Below, piece after piece: positions 6,169-13,500 of a stretch of DNA of 13,593 nucleotides. Origin of the DNA: Pseudomonadota bacterium. Its GTDB lineage: Bacteria; Pseudomonadota; Gammaproteobacteria; Xanthomonadales; Xanthomonadaceae. Both the position numbers and the translations under genes were made by a program. The notes below the pieces were generated by a model, which was not told where the DNA came from, searched no databases, and saw only the letters and a list, made by a program, of their open reading frames with translations. The stretch covers positions 1-13,593 of the forward strand of contig JAFAFF010000095.1 in assembly GCA_023423605.1 (NCBI GenBank). Direction: 5' to 3'. The stretch's first letter is position 1, and each line of letters starts with the position of its first letter.

Positions 6169-9100
6169 ATGTTCAAACTCATCATCGAAACAGCGGTACG
6201 CCACCGCTGGCTGGTGGTCTTCGCCGCCACGCTGATCGCTGCCATCGGCCTGTTCCAGCTCGGCAAGCTGCCGATCGACGCGGTGCCGGACATCACCAAC
6301 CGCCAGGTGCAGATCAACACGGTGGCACCGGCGCTGACCCCGGAGCAGATCGAGCGGCAGGTGACCTATCCGCTGGAAACCGCGCTGGCCGGCATTCCCG
6401 GCCTGGCCACCACGCGTTCGCTGTCGCGCAATGGCTTCTCGCAGGTGACCGCCATCTTCAGCGATGCAACAGACATCTACTTCGCCCGCCAGCAGGTGAC
6501 CGAGCGCATGCGCGAAGCCGCTGACGATCTGCCCGACGGTGCATCACCGCTGCTGTCGCCGGTCACCACCGGCCTGGGTGAAGTGCTGATGTGGACGGTG
6601 GACTTCTCCGCCTTCGATCCGGCCACGCTGGCCGGGCCCGGTGAGGCCGGTTGGCAGTCGGGCGAGGTCTACCGCACGCCGGAAGGCACCCTGCTGCGCA
6701 CACCGGAAGAGCGTGCCACCTACCTGCGTACCGTGCAGGACTGGATCATCGCGCCGCAGATGCGTTCCAGCCCGGGCCTGGCCGGCGTCGATACGGTGGG
6801 CGGCTACGTCAAGGAATACGGGGTGCACCCGGACAGTGCGCGACTGGCCGCGCATGGGCTGGGCCTGGCCGATCTGGTGACTGCCCTGCAGCGTTCCAAC
6901 GTGCAGGCCGGCGCCGGTTTCGTGCAGCGTGCCGGCGAAGGCCTGGTGGTGCGTGCTGATGGCCTGGCGCTGACCAGCGACGATCTGGCGCAGGCACCGG
7001 TCGCCACTCGCGATGGCGTGGTGGTGCGCGTGGCCGATGTGGCCGACGTGGCCCTGAGCCGCGCACCCCGCCTGGGGGCGGCCAGCCGCAATGGCCATGA
7101 AGCCGTGCTTGGCACGGCGCTGATGATCGCCGGCGGCAACAGCCGCACCGTGGCCCAGGCCGCTGCTGCACGTCTGCAGCAGGTGAATGCCTCGCTGCCG
7201 CCGTCCATCGTCGCGGTGCCGGTGCTCGACCGCAGCGAGCTGGTCAATGCCACCATCAAGACCGTGGCCAGGAATCTCACCGAGGGAGCGCTGCTGGTGG
7301 TGGTGGTGCTGTTCCTGCTGCTGGGCAATCTGCACGCAGCGGCGATCACCGCGCTGGTGATTCCGCTGTCGTTCCTGTTCGCGGTGATCGGCATGAACCG
7401 CTTCGGCATCAGCGGCAACCTGATGAGCCTGGGAGCGCTGGATTTCGGCATCCTGGTGGACGGCGCGGTGATCGTGATCGAATCGACCCTGCTGATGCTG
7501 GGCCAGCGCCGCGCCGAACTGGGCCGTGCGCTGACCGCGATGGAGCGCCTGCGCGTGGCTGCCGATTCGGCACGCAGGATGGCGCGGCCGGCGGCGTTCG
7601 GACAGCTGATCATCCTGCTGGTCTTCGCGCCGATCCTCACCCTGGAAGGTGTGGAGGGCAAGACATTCCAGCCGATGGCAGCCACCTTCATGCTGGCGCT
7701 GGTGGGTGCCTTCGTCTTCTCCTTCACCTTCGTGCCGGCGATGGCCGCGCTGCTGGTGCGCGAGCCCAAGGTGAAGGACGGCGATGCGTATGGTGCCGAA
7801 GGCGAACACGAAACCAGGCTGATCCGCGTACTGCGCGCACGCATGGAACCGCTGGTCGGCAAGGCCGTGGCGCATCCGCGCACGGTGCTGGCGGGTGCGG
7901 TGATGATGGTGGTGGTGGGTATCGGTTCGTTCTCGCTGCTGGGACGCGAGTTCATGCCGACGCTGGACGAAGGCAACGTGGCGATGCAGGCCCTGCGCGT
8001 GCCATCCACTTCACTGGAGCAGTCGCTGGCGATGCAGCTGGCCTTGGAAAAGGTCCTGGCCGAACAGCCGGAAGTGGAAACGGTGTTTTCGCGTACCGGC
8101 ACCGCCGAGGCCGCGATCGACCCGATGCCGACCAACATTTCCGACAGCGTGATCGTGCTGAAGCCGCGCAAGGCCTGGCCCGATCCGGCACTGGACAAGG
8201 AGGCGCTGGTCGCGCGCCTCGAAAAACTGGCCGGGCAGCAGCTGGGCAACAGCTTCGAGTTCAGCCAGCCCATCGCGCTGCGCTTCAACGAGCTGATTTC
8301 CGGCGTGCGGACCGATCTTGCGGTGATGATCCATGGCGATGACTTCAGCCAGCTGCGGAAGGTGGCCGACCAGGTGGCACTGAAACTGCGCGCGGTGGAC
8401 GGCGCGGCCGACGTGCGGGTGGAACAGATTTCCGGCCTGCCCACGTTGGACGTGAAGATCGACCATGTGGCCGCCGCGCAGTATGGGCTGACCGCCGCCG
8501 ACGTGAGCGAAGCACTGTCCACCGGCATTGGCGGTACGGCCGCCGGGCGGATCTTCGAGGGCGACCGCCGCTTCGACGTGGTGGTGCGGCTGGACGATGC
8601 CGCGCGCAACGACCCGGACCAGCTGGCCGCGCTGCCGGTCGCCACGCCTGCGGGCCAGGCGGTGCCGCTGTCTTCGGTCGCGCGCATCACGGTCAGCGAA
8701 GGGCCGAACCAGATCAGCCGCAGCAACGGCAGCCGCCGCGTGGTGGTGCAGGCCAACGTGCGTGGTCGCGATCTGGGCGGCTTCGTCGGCCAGGCGCAGG
8801 CGGCGGTAGCCGGCGTGGCGCTGCCCGCGGGCGCCTACCTCAGCTGGGGCGGCCAGTTCGAGAACCTGCAGCGCGCGGAAAAGCGGCTGGCAACCCTGGT
8901 GCCGGTGGTGTTCCTGCTGATCGGCAGCCTGCTGTTCATGGCCCTGCGCAGTGTCAAGGAAGCACTGCTGGTCTTCAGCTGCGTGCCGTTGGCGCTGGTC
9001 GGCGGCATCCTCGCCCTGCTGCTGCGGGACATGCCGTTCTCGGTGTCGGCGGCGGTGGGCTTCATCGCCGTGTCCGGCGTGGCCACCTTGAACGGCCTGG

Positions 9101-9378
9101 TGCTGATGCAGGCGATCCGCGAGCGCCTGGAGGGCGGTGACGTGCCGATGCAGGCGGCGATCAACGGTGCATCGAGCCGTATCCGTGCGGTGCTGACCAC
9201 GGCGCTGGTGGCGATCGTCGGTTTCATTCCGATGGCCATTGCCAGTGGCTCCGGCGCGGAGGTGCAGAAGCCGCTGGCGACGGTGGTGATCGGTGGCCTG
9301 ATCACCGCCACCGTGCTGACCCTGCTGGTGCTGCCTGCGTTTGCGGCGCGGGTCACCACGCCGCGGGCGGTATGCTGA
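6169..9378 (+). CDS. czcA: CzcA-type heavy-metal RND efflux pump
   Basis: A 1069-residue inner-membrane proton-metal antiporter of the HME-RND family. TM1 is at about 13-30, followed by the porter opening KLPIDAVPDITNRQVQINT. TM2-6 span about 365-530. TM4 carries the proton-relay and selectivity motif DFGILVDGAVIVIE with D425, D431 and E438, spaced exactly as D402, D408 and E415 of Cupriavidus CzcA, which points to divalent cations (Zn, Co, Cd) and not Cu/Ag. The usual Asn after the Glu is Ser-Thr here. A region rich in Gly, Pro and Thr at about 146-182, before YLRTVQDW, accounts for most of the 23-residue numbering offset. The second porter half and TM8-12 (LVPVVFLLIGSLLFMALRS onward) are complete. 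GAGGAG precedes the ATG. It is the last operon gene and is followed by a strong hairpin. Confidence 0.95.
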   Translation: MFKLIIETAVRHRWLVVFAATLIAAIGLFQLGKLPIDAVPDITNRQVQINTVAPALTPEQIERQVTYPLETALAGIPGLATTRSLSRNGFSQVTAIFSDATDIYFARQQVTERMREAADDLPDGASPLLSPVTTGLGEVLMWTVDFSAFDPATLAGPGEAGWQSGEVYRTPEGTLLRTPEERATYLRTVQDWIIAPQMRSSPGLAGVDTVGGYVKEYGVHPDSARLAAHGLGLADLVTALQRSNVQAGAGFVQRAGEGLVVRADGLALTSDDLAQAPVATRDGVVVRVADVADVALSRAPRLGAASRNGHEAVLGTALMIAGGNSRTVAQAAAARLQQVNASLPPSIVAVPVLDRSELVNATIKTVARNLTEGALLVVVVLFLLLGNLHAAAITALVIPLSFLFAVIGMNRFGISGNLMSLGALDFGILVDGAVIVIESTLLMLGQRRAELGRALTAMERLRVAADSARRMARPAAFGQLIILLVFAPILTLEGVEGKTFQPMAATFMLALVGAFVFSFTFVPAMAALLVREPKVKDGDAYGAEGEHETRLIRVLRARMEPLVGKAVAHPRTVLAGAVMMVVVGIGSFSLLGREFMPTLDEGNVAMQALRVPSTSLEQSLAMQLALEKVLAEQPEVETVFSRTGTAEAAIDPMPTNISDSVIVLKPRKAWPDPALDKEALVARLEKLAGQQLGNSFEFSQPIALRFNELISGVRTDLAVMIHGDDFSQLRKVADQVALKLRAVDGAADVRVEQISGLPTLDVKIDHVAAAQYGLTAADVSEALSTGIGGTAAGRIFEGDRRFDVVVRLDDAARNDPDQLAALPVATPAGQAVPLSSVARITVSEGPNQISRSNGSRRVVVQANVRGRDLGGFVGQAQAAVAGVALPAGAYLSWGGQFENLQRAEKRLATLVPVVFLLIGSLLFMALRSVKEALLVFSCVPLALVGGILALLLRDMPFSVSAAVGFIAVSGVATLNGLVLMQAIRERLEGGDVPMQAAINGASSRIRAVLTTALVAIVGFIPMAIASGSGAEVQKPLATVVIGGLITATVLTLLVLPAFAARVTTPRAVC

Positions 9379-9390
9379 GATGATGTGCGT

Positions 9391-9421
9391 CCGACGCCCT
9401 TTCCGCCGGAAAGGGCGTCGG
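9391..9421. terminator. Perfect 14-bp hairpin between convergent czcA and DUF885 genes
   Basis: CCGACGCCCTTTCC (9391-9404) and GGAAAGGGCGTCGG (9408-9421) are exact complements with a GCC loop. The hairpin fills most of the 57 bases between the czcA stop (9378) and the stop of the leftward DUF885 gene (9436), so it can serve both transcripts. No T-run follows on either strand, so it is either a bidirectional terminator of the T-poor kind or an RNA 3'-end stabiliser. The stem itself is certain; the function is inferred. Confidence 0.75.
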
Positions 9422-9435
9422 CCGGATCAAAGCGG

Positions 9436-11211
9436 TCAGGCCTTCCTGCGCTCGGCGATGTACGCCTGGATCTGCTGCTCAAGCACCGGCAGTGGCACCG
9501 AGCCCTGCCTGAGCACGGCGTCATGGAAGCCCTTGACGTCGAACTTGTCGCCCAGTTCCTTCTCCGCCTGCGCGCGCAGCCGCACGATGGCGATCTCGCC
9601 CAGCTTGTAGCTCAGCGCCTGGCCCGGCCAGGAAATGTAGCGGTCCACTTCGGTGGTCACTTCGTGCTCGCTCAGCGCGGTGCGGTCGCGCAGGTAGGCC
9701 AGCGCCTGTTCGCGGCTCCAGCCCTTGCTGTGCACACCGGTGTCGATGACCAGCCGCGCGGCACGCCACATCTCGTAGGTCAGGCGCCCGAAGTCTTCAT
9801 ACGGCGTCTCGTAGATGCCCATCTCGACACCGAGCTTTTCGCAGTAAAGGCCCCAGCCTTCGCCGTATGCAGAGATATAGCTCGTGCGGCGGAAGTCCGG
9901 CAGTTCGCCCTGCTCGGCAGCCAGCGCGCCCTGCAGCGCATGGCCCGGATCGGATTCGTGCAGGGTCAGCGCCGGCAGGTTGTACAGCGGGCGCGCGGGC
10001 AGGTTGTAGGTGTTCACCCAGTAGGTGCCCATGCCACCCCGGCCGGCCGTCCAGAACGGTGCGATGTCCGGCGGCACCGGCACGATGGTGAAGCGCGCAC
10101 GCGGCAGGGTCATGTACCTGCCGATCACGCCGTCCACGCGCTTGGATATCCATGCAGCACGCTGCAGCAGTTCTTCCGGGGTCTTTGCATAGAACTGCGG
10201 ATCGGTACGCAGGAAAGCCAGGAACTCGGCGAAGCTGCCCTTGAAGCCCACCTGTTCGATGATGGCGTTCATCTCGTTCTGGATGCGCGCCACCTCCTTC
10301 AGTCCGATCGCGTGGATCTCGTCCGGCGACAGGTCCAGCGTGGTGTATTCGTGGATCTGCTGCCTGTAGTACTCCTTGCCGTCCGGCATGGCTTCAGCGG
10401 CCAGGGTGGTGCGCGCCTGCGGTACGTACTCGTTGACGAAGAAGGTACGCAGCTGCTGGAACGCCGGCACCACCTTGCCACTGATCGCCGCGCGCGCCTG
10501 CGCCTGCAGCCTCGCCTGTTCGGCGGCGGGAATGCTGTTGGGCAGTTTGTTGAACGGCGCGTACAGCGGCGACCCGGTGGGGTCCTGCAGTTCGGCGACA
10601 TTGGCGATGGACACCTCGCGCCCGTCCAGCACGGCGCGCGGCACGCTGAAACCGCGCTTCAGGCCTGCACGCATGTTGTCGGTCTGCTGGCGGAAGTAGC
10701 GCGGCACATCGTTCAGGCGCGCGATGTAGTTCTGGTAGTCCTGCGTGGACTTCATCTCGCGCCGGGCCATGAAGGACAGGTTGGACCAGAACGAGGAATC
10801 GGAATTGAACGGCATCTCGTAGGCACGCAGGCGCACGTCCTGGGCCAGGTTGAAGACCTGGTCGCGGTAGATGGCGAAGTTGACGCGGTTATCGGCGGAC
10901 AGGGCCTGGACATCGATACGGTCCAACTGGGCCAGCACGTCGTCCCATACCTTCAGCCGCGCCTGCTGTGCCTGCGGCCCGACATCCGGCATATGCGCGG
11001 CGCTGGCCGGCGCATCCTCGTCCTCGCTGGCTTCGCCGCCGCCGGTCTGGCGCCACGCCCATTCCTTTTCATAGAGGACGCGGAATGCGCTGTCGGCCGC
11101 ACTTTCGTTGGCGACGCTGGCCGGCGGGGTGGCCGCCGCAGGCGATGCGGCAGGCGCAACGGCAGGCAGGGACAGGGCGAGCAGCAGGGCGACGGCGAGA
11201 GGAGATTTCAC
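9436..11211 (-). CDS. Secreted DUF885-family protein, probable metallopeptidase-like hydrolase
   Basis: A 591-residue protein with a signal peptide (MKSPLAVALLLALSLPAVAPA, cleavage near 20-24) and an Ala/Pro-rich spacer, so probably periplasmic or outer-membrane associated. It matches the DUF885 family as I know it: the zinc-site-like HESDPGH (418-424), then YGEGW with E451 as a likely third ligand about 30 residues later, and the C-terminal stretch RYISWPGQALSYKLGE. The family is thought to be metallopeptidase-like, but its substrates are mostly unknown. Length is normal. The start is GTG at 11211, chosen because the signal peptide begins there; a GGGA lies about 12 bases upstream. The gene converges on czcA and is separated from the LAB_N gene by 160 bases holding a SMAG-like repeat, so it probably has its own promoter. 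Confidence 0.88.
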   Translation of the reverse strand: MKSPLAVALLLALSLPAVAPAASPAAATPPASVANESAADSAFRVLYEKEWAWRQTGGGEASEDEDAPASAAHMPDVGPQAQQARLKVWDDVLAQLDRIDVQALSADNRVNFAIYRDQVFNLAQDVRLRAYEMPFNSDSSFWSNLSFMARREMKSTQDYQNYIARLNDVPRYFRQQTDNMRAGLKRGFSVPRAVLDGREVSIANVAELQDPTGSPLYAPFNKLPNSIPAAEQARLQAQARAAISGKVVPAFQQLRTFFVNEYVPQARTTLAAEAMPDGKEYYRQQIHEYTTLDLSPDEIHAIGLKEVARIQNEMNAIIEQVGFKGSFAEFLAFLRTDPQFYAKTPEELLQRAAWISKRVDGVIGRYMTLPRARFTIVPVPPDIAPFWTAGRGGMGTYWVNTYNLPARPLYNLPALTLHESDPGHALQGALAAEQGELPDFRRTSYISAYGEGWGLYCEKLGVEMGIYETPYEDFGRLTYEMWRAARLVIDTGVHSKGWSREQALAYLRDRTALSEHEVTTEVDRYISWPGQALSYKLGEIAIVRLRAQAEKELGDKFDVKGFHDAVLRQGSVPLPVLEQQIQAYIAERRKA

Positions 11212-11313
11212 GAGCGGCGGTTTCCCGATGGGGGCAAGGGCTGATCATGGCACCCGGCCGAGGGCGTGCGCATGGATCAAAGGTCCTGCCCGGCCAAGGA
11301 AGGAACACGTGGC

Positions 11314-11370
11314 GCCCGGGCTCTACCCGGTCGGGGCATTACCGCGCAGCGGGGCAGAGCCCCGCTCTAC
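11314..11370 (-). repeat. SMAG-like intergenic palindromic repeat (two units)
   Basis: Read on the minus strand, the right unit starts GTAG at 11370 and folds into AGCGGGGC / GCCCCGCT (11366-11359 and 11355-11348) with a three-base loop. GTAG at one end beside a short GC stem is the hallmark of the SMAG repeats of Stenotrophomonas maltophilia. A second GTAG begins at 11326 and runs into the self-complementary GCCCGGGC (11321-11314) in the same orientation. The two units can also pair with each other (11318-11328 with 11352-11362, 10 of 11 matches). The repeat starts right after the LAB_N stop (11372) and may act as a 3'-end RNA hairpin for that operon. It supports the genus guess. Confidence 0.6.
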
Positions 11371-11371
11371 G

Positions 11372-11713
11372 TCAATGCGCGGCCTTGTCCCGCTTCCAGC
11401 CGCGGTGCCTGATGTCCAGGTGCAGGCTGTACAACGCGGTGAATGCCGGGAACAGGTTCTGCAGCACGCCCACCGAATCCTGCTTGGCCGAAAACAGGAA
11501 GTAGCTCAGCGTCATCAGGCTGCCCACCACGCTCATGTACCAGAACAGGCGCGGAATTACCGGCTTGCCGGCACGCCGCGACGCCAGGAACTGCACCAGC
11601 CAGCGGCCACCGAACATCAGCGCGCCGGTATAGCCGATCACCTTCCAACCGGTGACATGCAGCCCGGTCCAGTACAGCCAGGTCAACGGTTGGTCCAGCC
11701 AATGCAGTTCCAT
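11372..11713 (-). CDS. LAB_N (lipid A biosynthesis N-terminal domain) small membrane protein
   Basis: This 113-residue inner-membrane protein carries the short LAB_N module, otherwise found fused to the N-terminus of some lipid A disaccharide synthases. Three hydrophobic segments are visible: about 11-38 (LYWTGLHVTGWKVIGYTGALMF), 55-75 (RLFWYMSVVGSLMTLSYFLF) and 82-100. Family hallmarks include GWKVIGYTGALMFGGRWLVQ and PRLFWYMSVVGS. The ATG at 11713 overlaps the stop of the GT2 gene by one base (TGATG), with GGAAGAG just upstream, so the two are translationally coupled. In other bacteria such modules sit next to DPM-like glycosyltransferases, suggesting a role in handling or flipping a lipid-linked sugar; that function is inference. 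It does not contain an LpxB catalytic domain and should not be called lipid-A-disaccharide synthase. Confidence 0.88.
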   Translation of the reverse strand: MELHWLDQPLTWLYWTGLHVTGWKVIGYTGALMFGGRWLVQFLASRRAGKPVIPRLFWYMSVVGSLMTLSYFLFSAKQDSVGVLQNLFPAFTALYSLHLDIRHRGWKRDKAAH

Positions 11714-12435
11714 CAGCACTCTTCCACGACGGTGCGGCGGCTGCGCGCGATCAGCCAGGCCACCCCCCGAAGGTCGCGGATGCCTACCAGCGCACGCCCC
11801 AGGTTGTTGTACTTGGATACCCCGGCGGTGCGGTGGCGGTGGTTGACCGGCACGCTGGCGGTCTTCCAGCCGGCGCGCTGCATCAGCGCGGGCAGGTAGC
11901 GATGCATGTGGTCGAAATACGGCAGGTCCAGGAACGCAGCACGCTCGAACAGCTTGATGCCGCAGCCGGTGTCGGGGGTCTCGTCGCGCAGCATGCGGGC
12001 ACGGATCGCATTGGCCCACTGGCTCGCCCAGCGCTTGCTGCCGCTGTCCTGGCGGTTCACCCGCCAGCCGGCGAACAGTCTCACCCCTGGGTCGGCCGCC
12101 GCGCGCGCCGCAAGCAGCTTCGGGATATCGGCCGGATCGTTCTGGCCATCGCCATCCAGCGTCGCGATCCATGCACCCGACGCATGCTTCACGCCATTGC
12201 GCACCGCCGTGCTCTGCCCGCTCTGGCTGGCGTGGTGCAGCACGCGCAGTTCCGGCGTGGTGACCTTCAGCGCCTGCAGCACCGCCAGGGTGTCATCGCG
12301 CGAATGGTCGTCGACGTAGACGATTTCGAACGCTACGCGCCCGCGCAGGGCAGCGAGGATTTCAGCGACCAGCGGTGCGATGTTGTCGCGTTCGTTGAAC
12401 ACCGGGACGACGACGGAAAGCTCGGGTTGGCTCAT
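11713..12435 (-). CDS. GT2-family glycosyltransferase, polyprenyl-phosphate-sugar synthase type (DPM/ArnC/RgtE-like)
   Basis: A 240-residue GT-A enzyme expected to move a sugar from a UDP or GDP donor onto a polyprenyl phosphate at the cytoplasmic face of the inner membrane. The N-terminus has the family's SVVVPVFNERDNI (7-19) and IVYVDDHSRDDT (38-49), then the metal-binding D94-G-D96 in ATLDGDGQNDP and the late HRTAGVSKYN (201-210), all in DPM-like order. It lacks the C-terminal transmembrane segments of ArnC/GtrB; the small membrane protein encoded next, overlapping by one base, may supply the anchor. The ATG at 12435 fits the conserved MSQPELSVVV start; the frame is open upstream but unlike the family. 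It follows the UDP-sugar epimerase after 89 bases, so UDP-GalA is a reasonable donor guess. Confidence 0.9.
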   Translation of the reverse strand: MSQPELSVVVPVFNERDNIAPLVAEILAALRGRVAFEIVYVDDHSRDDTLAVLQALKVTTPELRVLHHASQSGQSTAVRNGVKHASGAWIATLDGDGQNDPADIPKLLAARAAADPGVRLFAGWRVNRQDSGSKRWASQWANAIRARMLRDETPDTGCGIKLFERAAFLDLPYFDHMHRYLPALMQRAGWKTASVPVNHRHRTAGVSKYNNLGRALVGIRDLRGVAWLIARSRRTVVEEC

Positions 12436-12524
12436 CGGGCACTCGGCCAGGAAAAAAACAAAGAGCGCGCATTTTCCGCAGCCGAGGTTATCCGAAGATG
12501 AACCCGGCTGCCGGGACCGTCGGT

Positions 12525-13490
12525 TCAGGCACGGTCGCCGAAATAATCCCGGCACCATGCCACCACCGGTGGCAGGCCCTGCTCCAGCGCGGTGGCCGGT
12601 TCATAACCGAACACATCGTGCGCACGTCGGGTATCAGCCATGGTGCGCACCATGTCGCCCGGCTGCATGGGCTTGTACACCTTGTGCGCGGGACGTTCCG
12701 CCGCCTGCTCGATCACGCTGATGAAGCGTTCCAGTTCCACCGGGGTATGGTTGCCCAGGTTGAAGACCCGGTGCGGTACGTCCGCGTCGCTGGGATGCGC
12801 GAGTGCACCGAGGATACCGGCCACGATGTCGGAAACATGTGTGAAATCCCGTTGCATGCGGCCTTCGTTGAACACATCGATGGGCCGCCCGGCGAGCACC
12901 GCCCGCGAGAACAGCAAGGGCGCCATGTCCGGCCGGCCCCACGGGCCGTACACGGTGAAGAAGCGCAGTCCGGTGGCCCGCAGCCCATACAGCTGTGCGT
13001 AGGTATACGCCATCAGTTCGTTGGCAGCCTTGGTGGCTGCATACAGCGAACGTGGCTGGTCCACGCGCTGGTCCTCGGAAAACGGCGGAGTGGCCGAATC
13101 ACCATAGACCGAGCTGCTGGAGGCGTACGCCAAGTGCTGCACGCCGTGGTGGCGGCACAATTCGAGGATATTGACGAAACCGCTGAGGTTGCTGTCCACG
13201 TAGGCATGCGGGTTTTCCAGCGAATAGCGCACACCGGCCTGCGCGGCCAGGTGGATGACGCGGTCCGGCCGTACCTCTTCGAACAGCGCCGCCAGCCCTT
13301 CGCGATCGGTGAGGTCCAGCGTGCGCAGGTCCAGCGACGGGCACAACGCAGCCACGCGGTCGCGCTTGATCTGCGGATCGTAGTAATCGTTGAAGTTGTC
13401 CAGGCCGACCACGGGCTGGCCTGCCGCCAGCAACGCCTGCGCCGTATAGGCACCGATGAAGCCGGCCGCGCCGGTCAACAGAATCGTCAT
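12525..13490 (-). CDS. NAD-dependent epimerase, UDP-glucuronate 4-epimerase-like
   Basis: This 321-residue extended short-chain dehydrogenase/reductase should interconvert UDP-glucuronate and UDP-galacturonate through a keto intermediate with bound NAD. The Rossmann motif GAAGFIG is at 7-13, the catalytic Tyr-Lys pair at Y150 and K154 (SLYAATKAANE), and the active-site Ser lies in SSSSVYG (124-130). DNFNDYYD (31-38), AAQAGVRYSLENP and FFTVYGPWGRPDMA are the strings I associate with UDP-glucuronate 4-epimerases as opposed to GalE or dTDP-glucose dehydratases. Length is slightly shorter than the usual 330-350. The ATG at 13490 has AGGA about 6 bases upstream; the start lies only 10 bases after the parB stop, so the two are probably co-transcribed. 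Its product would feed the GT2 enzyme encoded next. Other UDP-uronate or UDP-HexNAc epimerase activities remain possible. Confidence 0.88.
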   Translation of the reverse strand: MTILLTGAAGFIGAYTAQALLAAGQPVVGLDNFNDYYDPQIKRDRVAALCPSLDLRTLDLTDREGLAALFEEVRPDRVIHLAAQAGVRYSLENPHAYVDSNLSGFVNILELCRHHGVQHLAYASSSSVYGDSATPPFSEDQRVDQPRSLYAATKAANELMAYTYAQLYGLRATGLRFFTVYGPWGRPDMAPLLFSRAVLAGRPIDVFNEGRMQRDFTHVSDIVAGILGALAHPSDADVPHRVFNLGNHTPVELERFISVIEQAAERPAHKVYKPMQPGDMVRTMADTRRAHDVFGYEPATALEQGLPPVVAWCRDYFGDRA

Positions 13491-13500
13491 GACAGATCCT

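Noticed and set aside
6804..8756. Long leftward open frames opposite czcA (650 residues, and 443 residues at 6544-7875)
   Set aside because: Low-complexity Ser/Arg/Thr- or His/Gln-rich text typical of antisense frames in GC-rich genes; czcA on the other strand is unambiguous.
9385..11244. Long rightward 619-residue open frame
   Set aside because: It is the antisense shadow of the DUF885 gene, which has a signal peptide, HExxPGH-like motif and normal family length on the minus strand.
11372..11713. Calling the small membrane protein a lipid-A-disaccharide synthase
   Set aside because: Only the LAB_N module is present; there is no LpxB glycosyltransferase domain anywhere nearby.
11372..12172. 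A 266-residue leftward frame covering the LAB_N gene and much of the GT2 gene
   Set aside because: Only its last 113 residues are protein-like; the rest is the GT2 gene read in another frame.
12436..12524. Intrinsic terminator between the epimerase and GT2 genes (run of seven T on the minus strand at 12458-12452)
   Set aside because: No stable stem directly precedes the T-run; the only hairpin (12503-12515, 5 bp) is over 40 bases away. The run may simply lower structure near the GT2 start.
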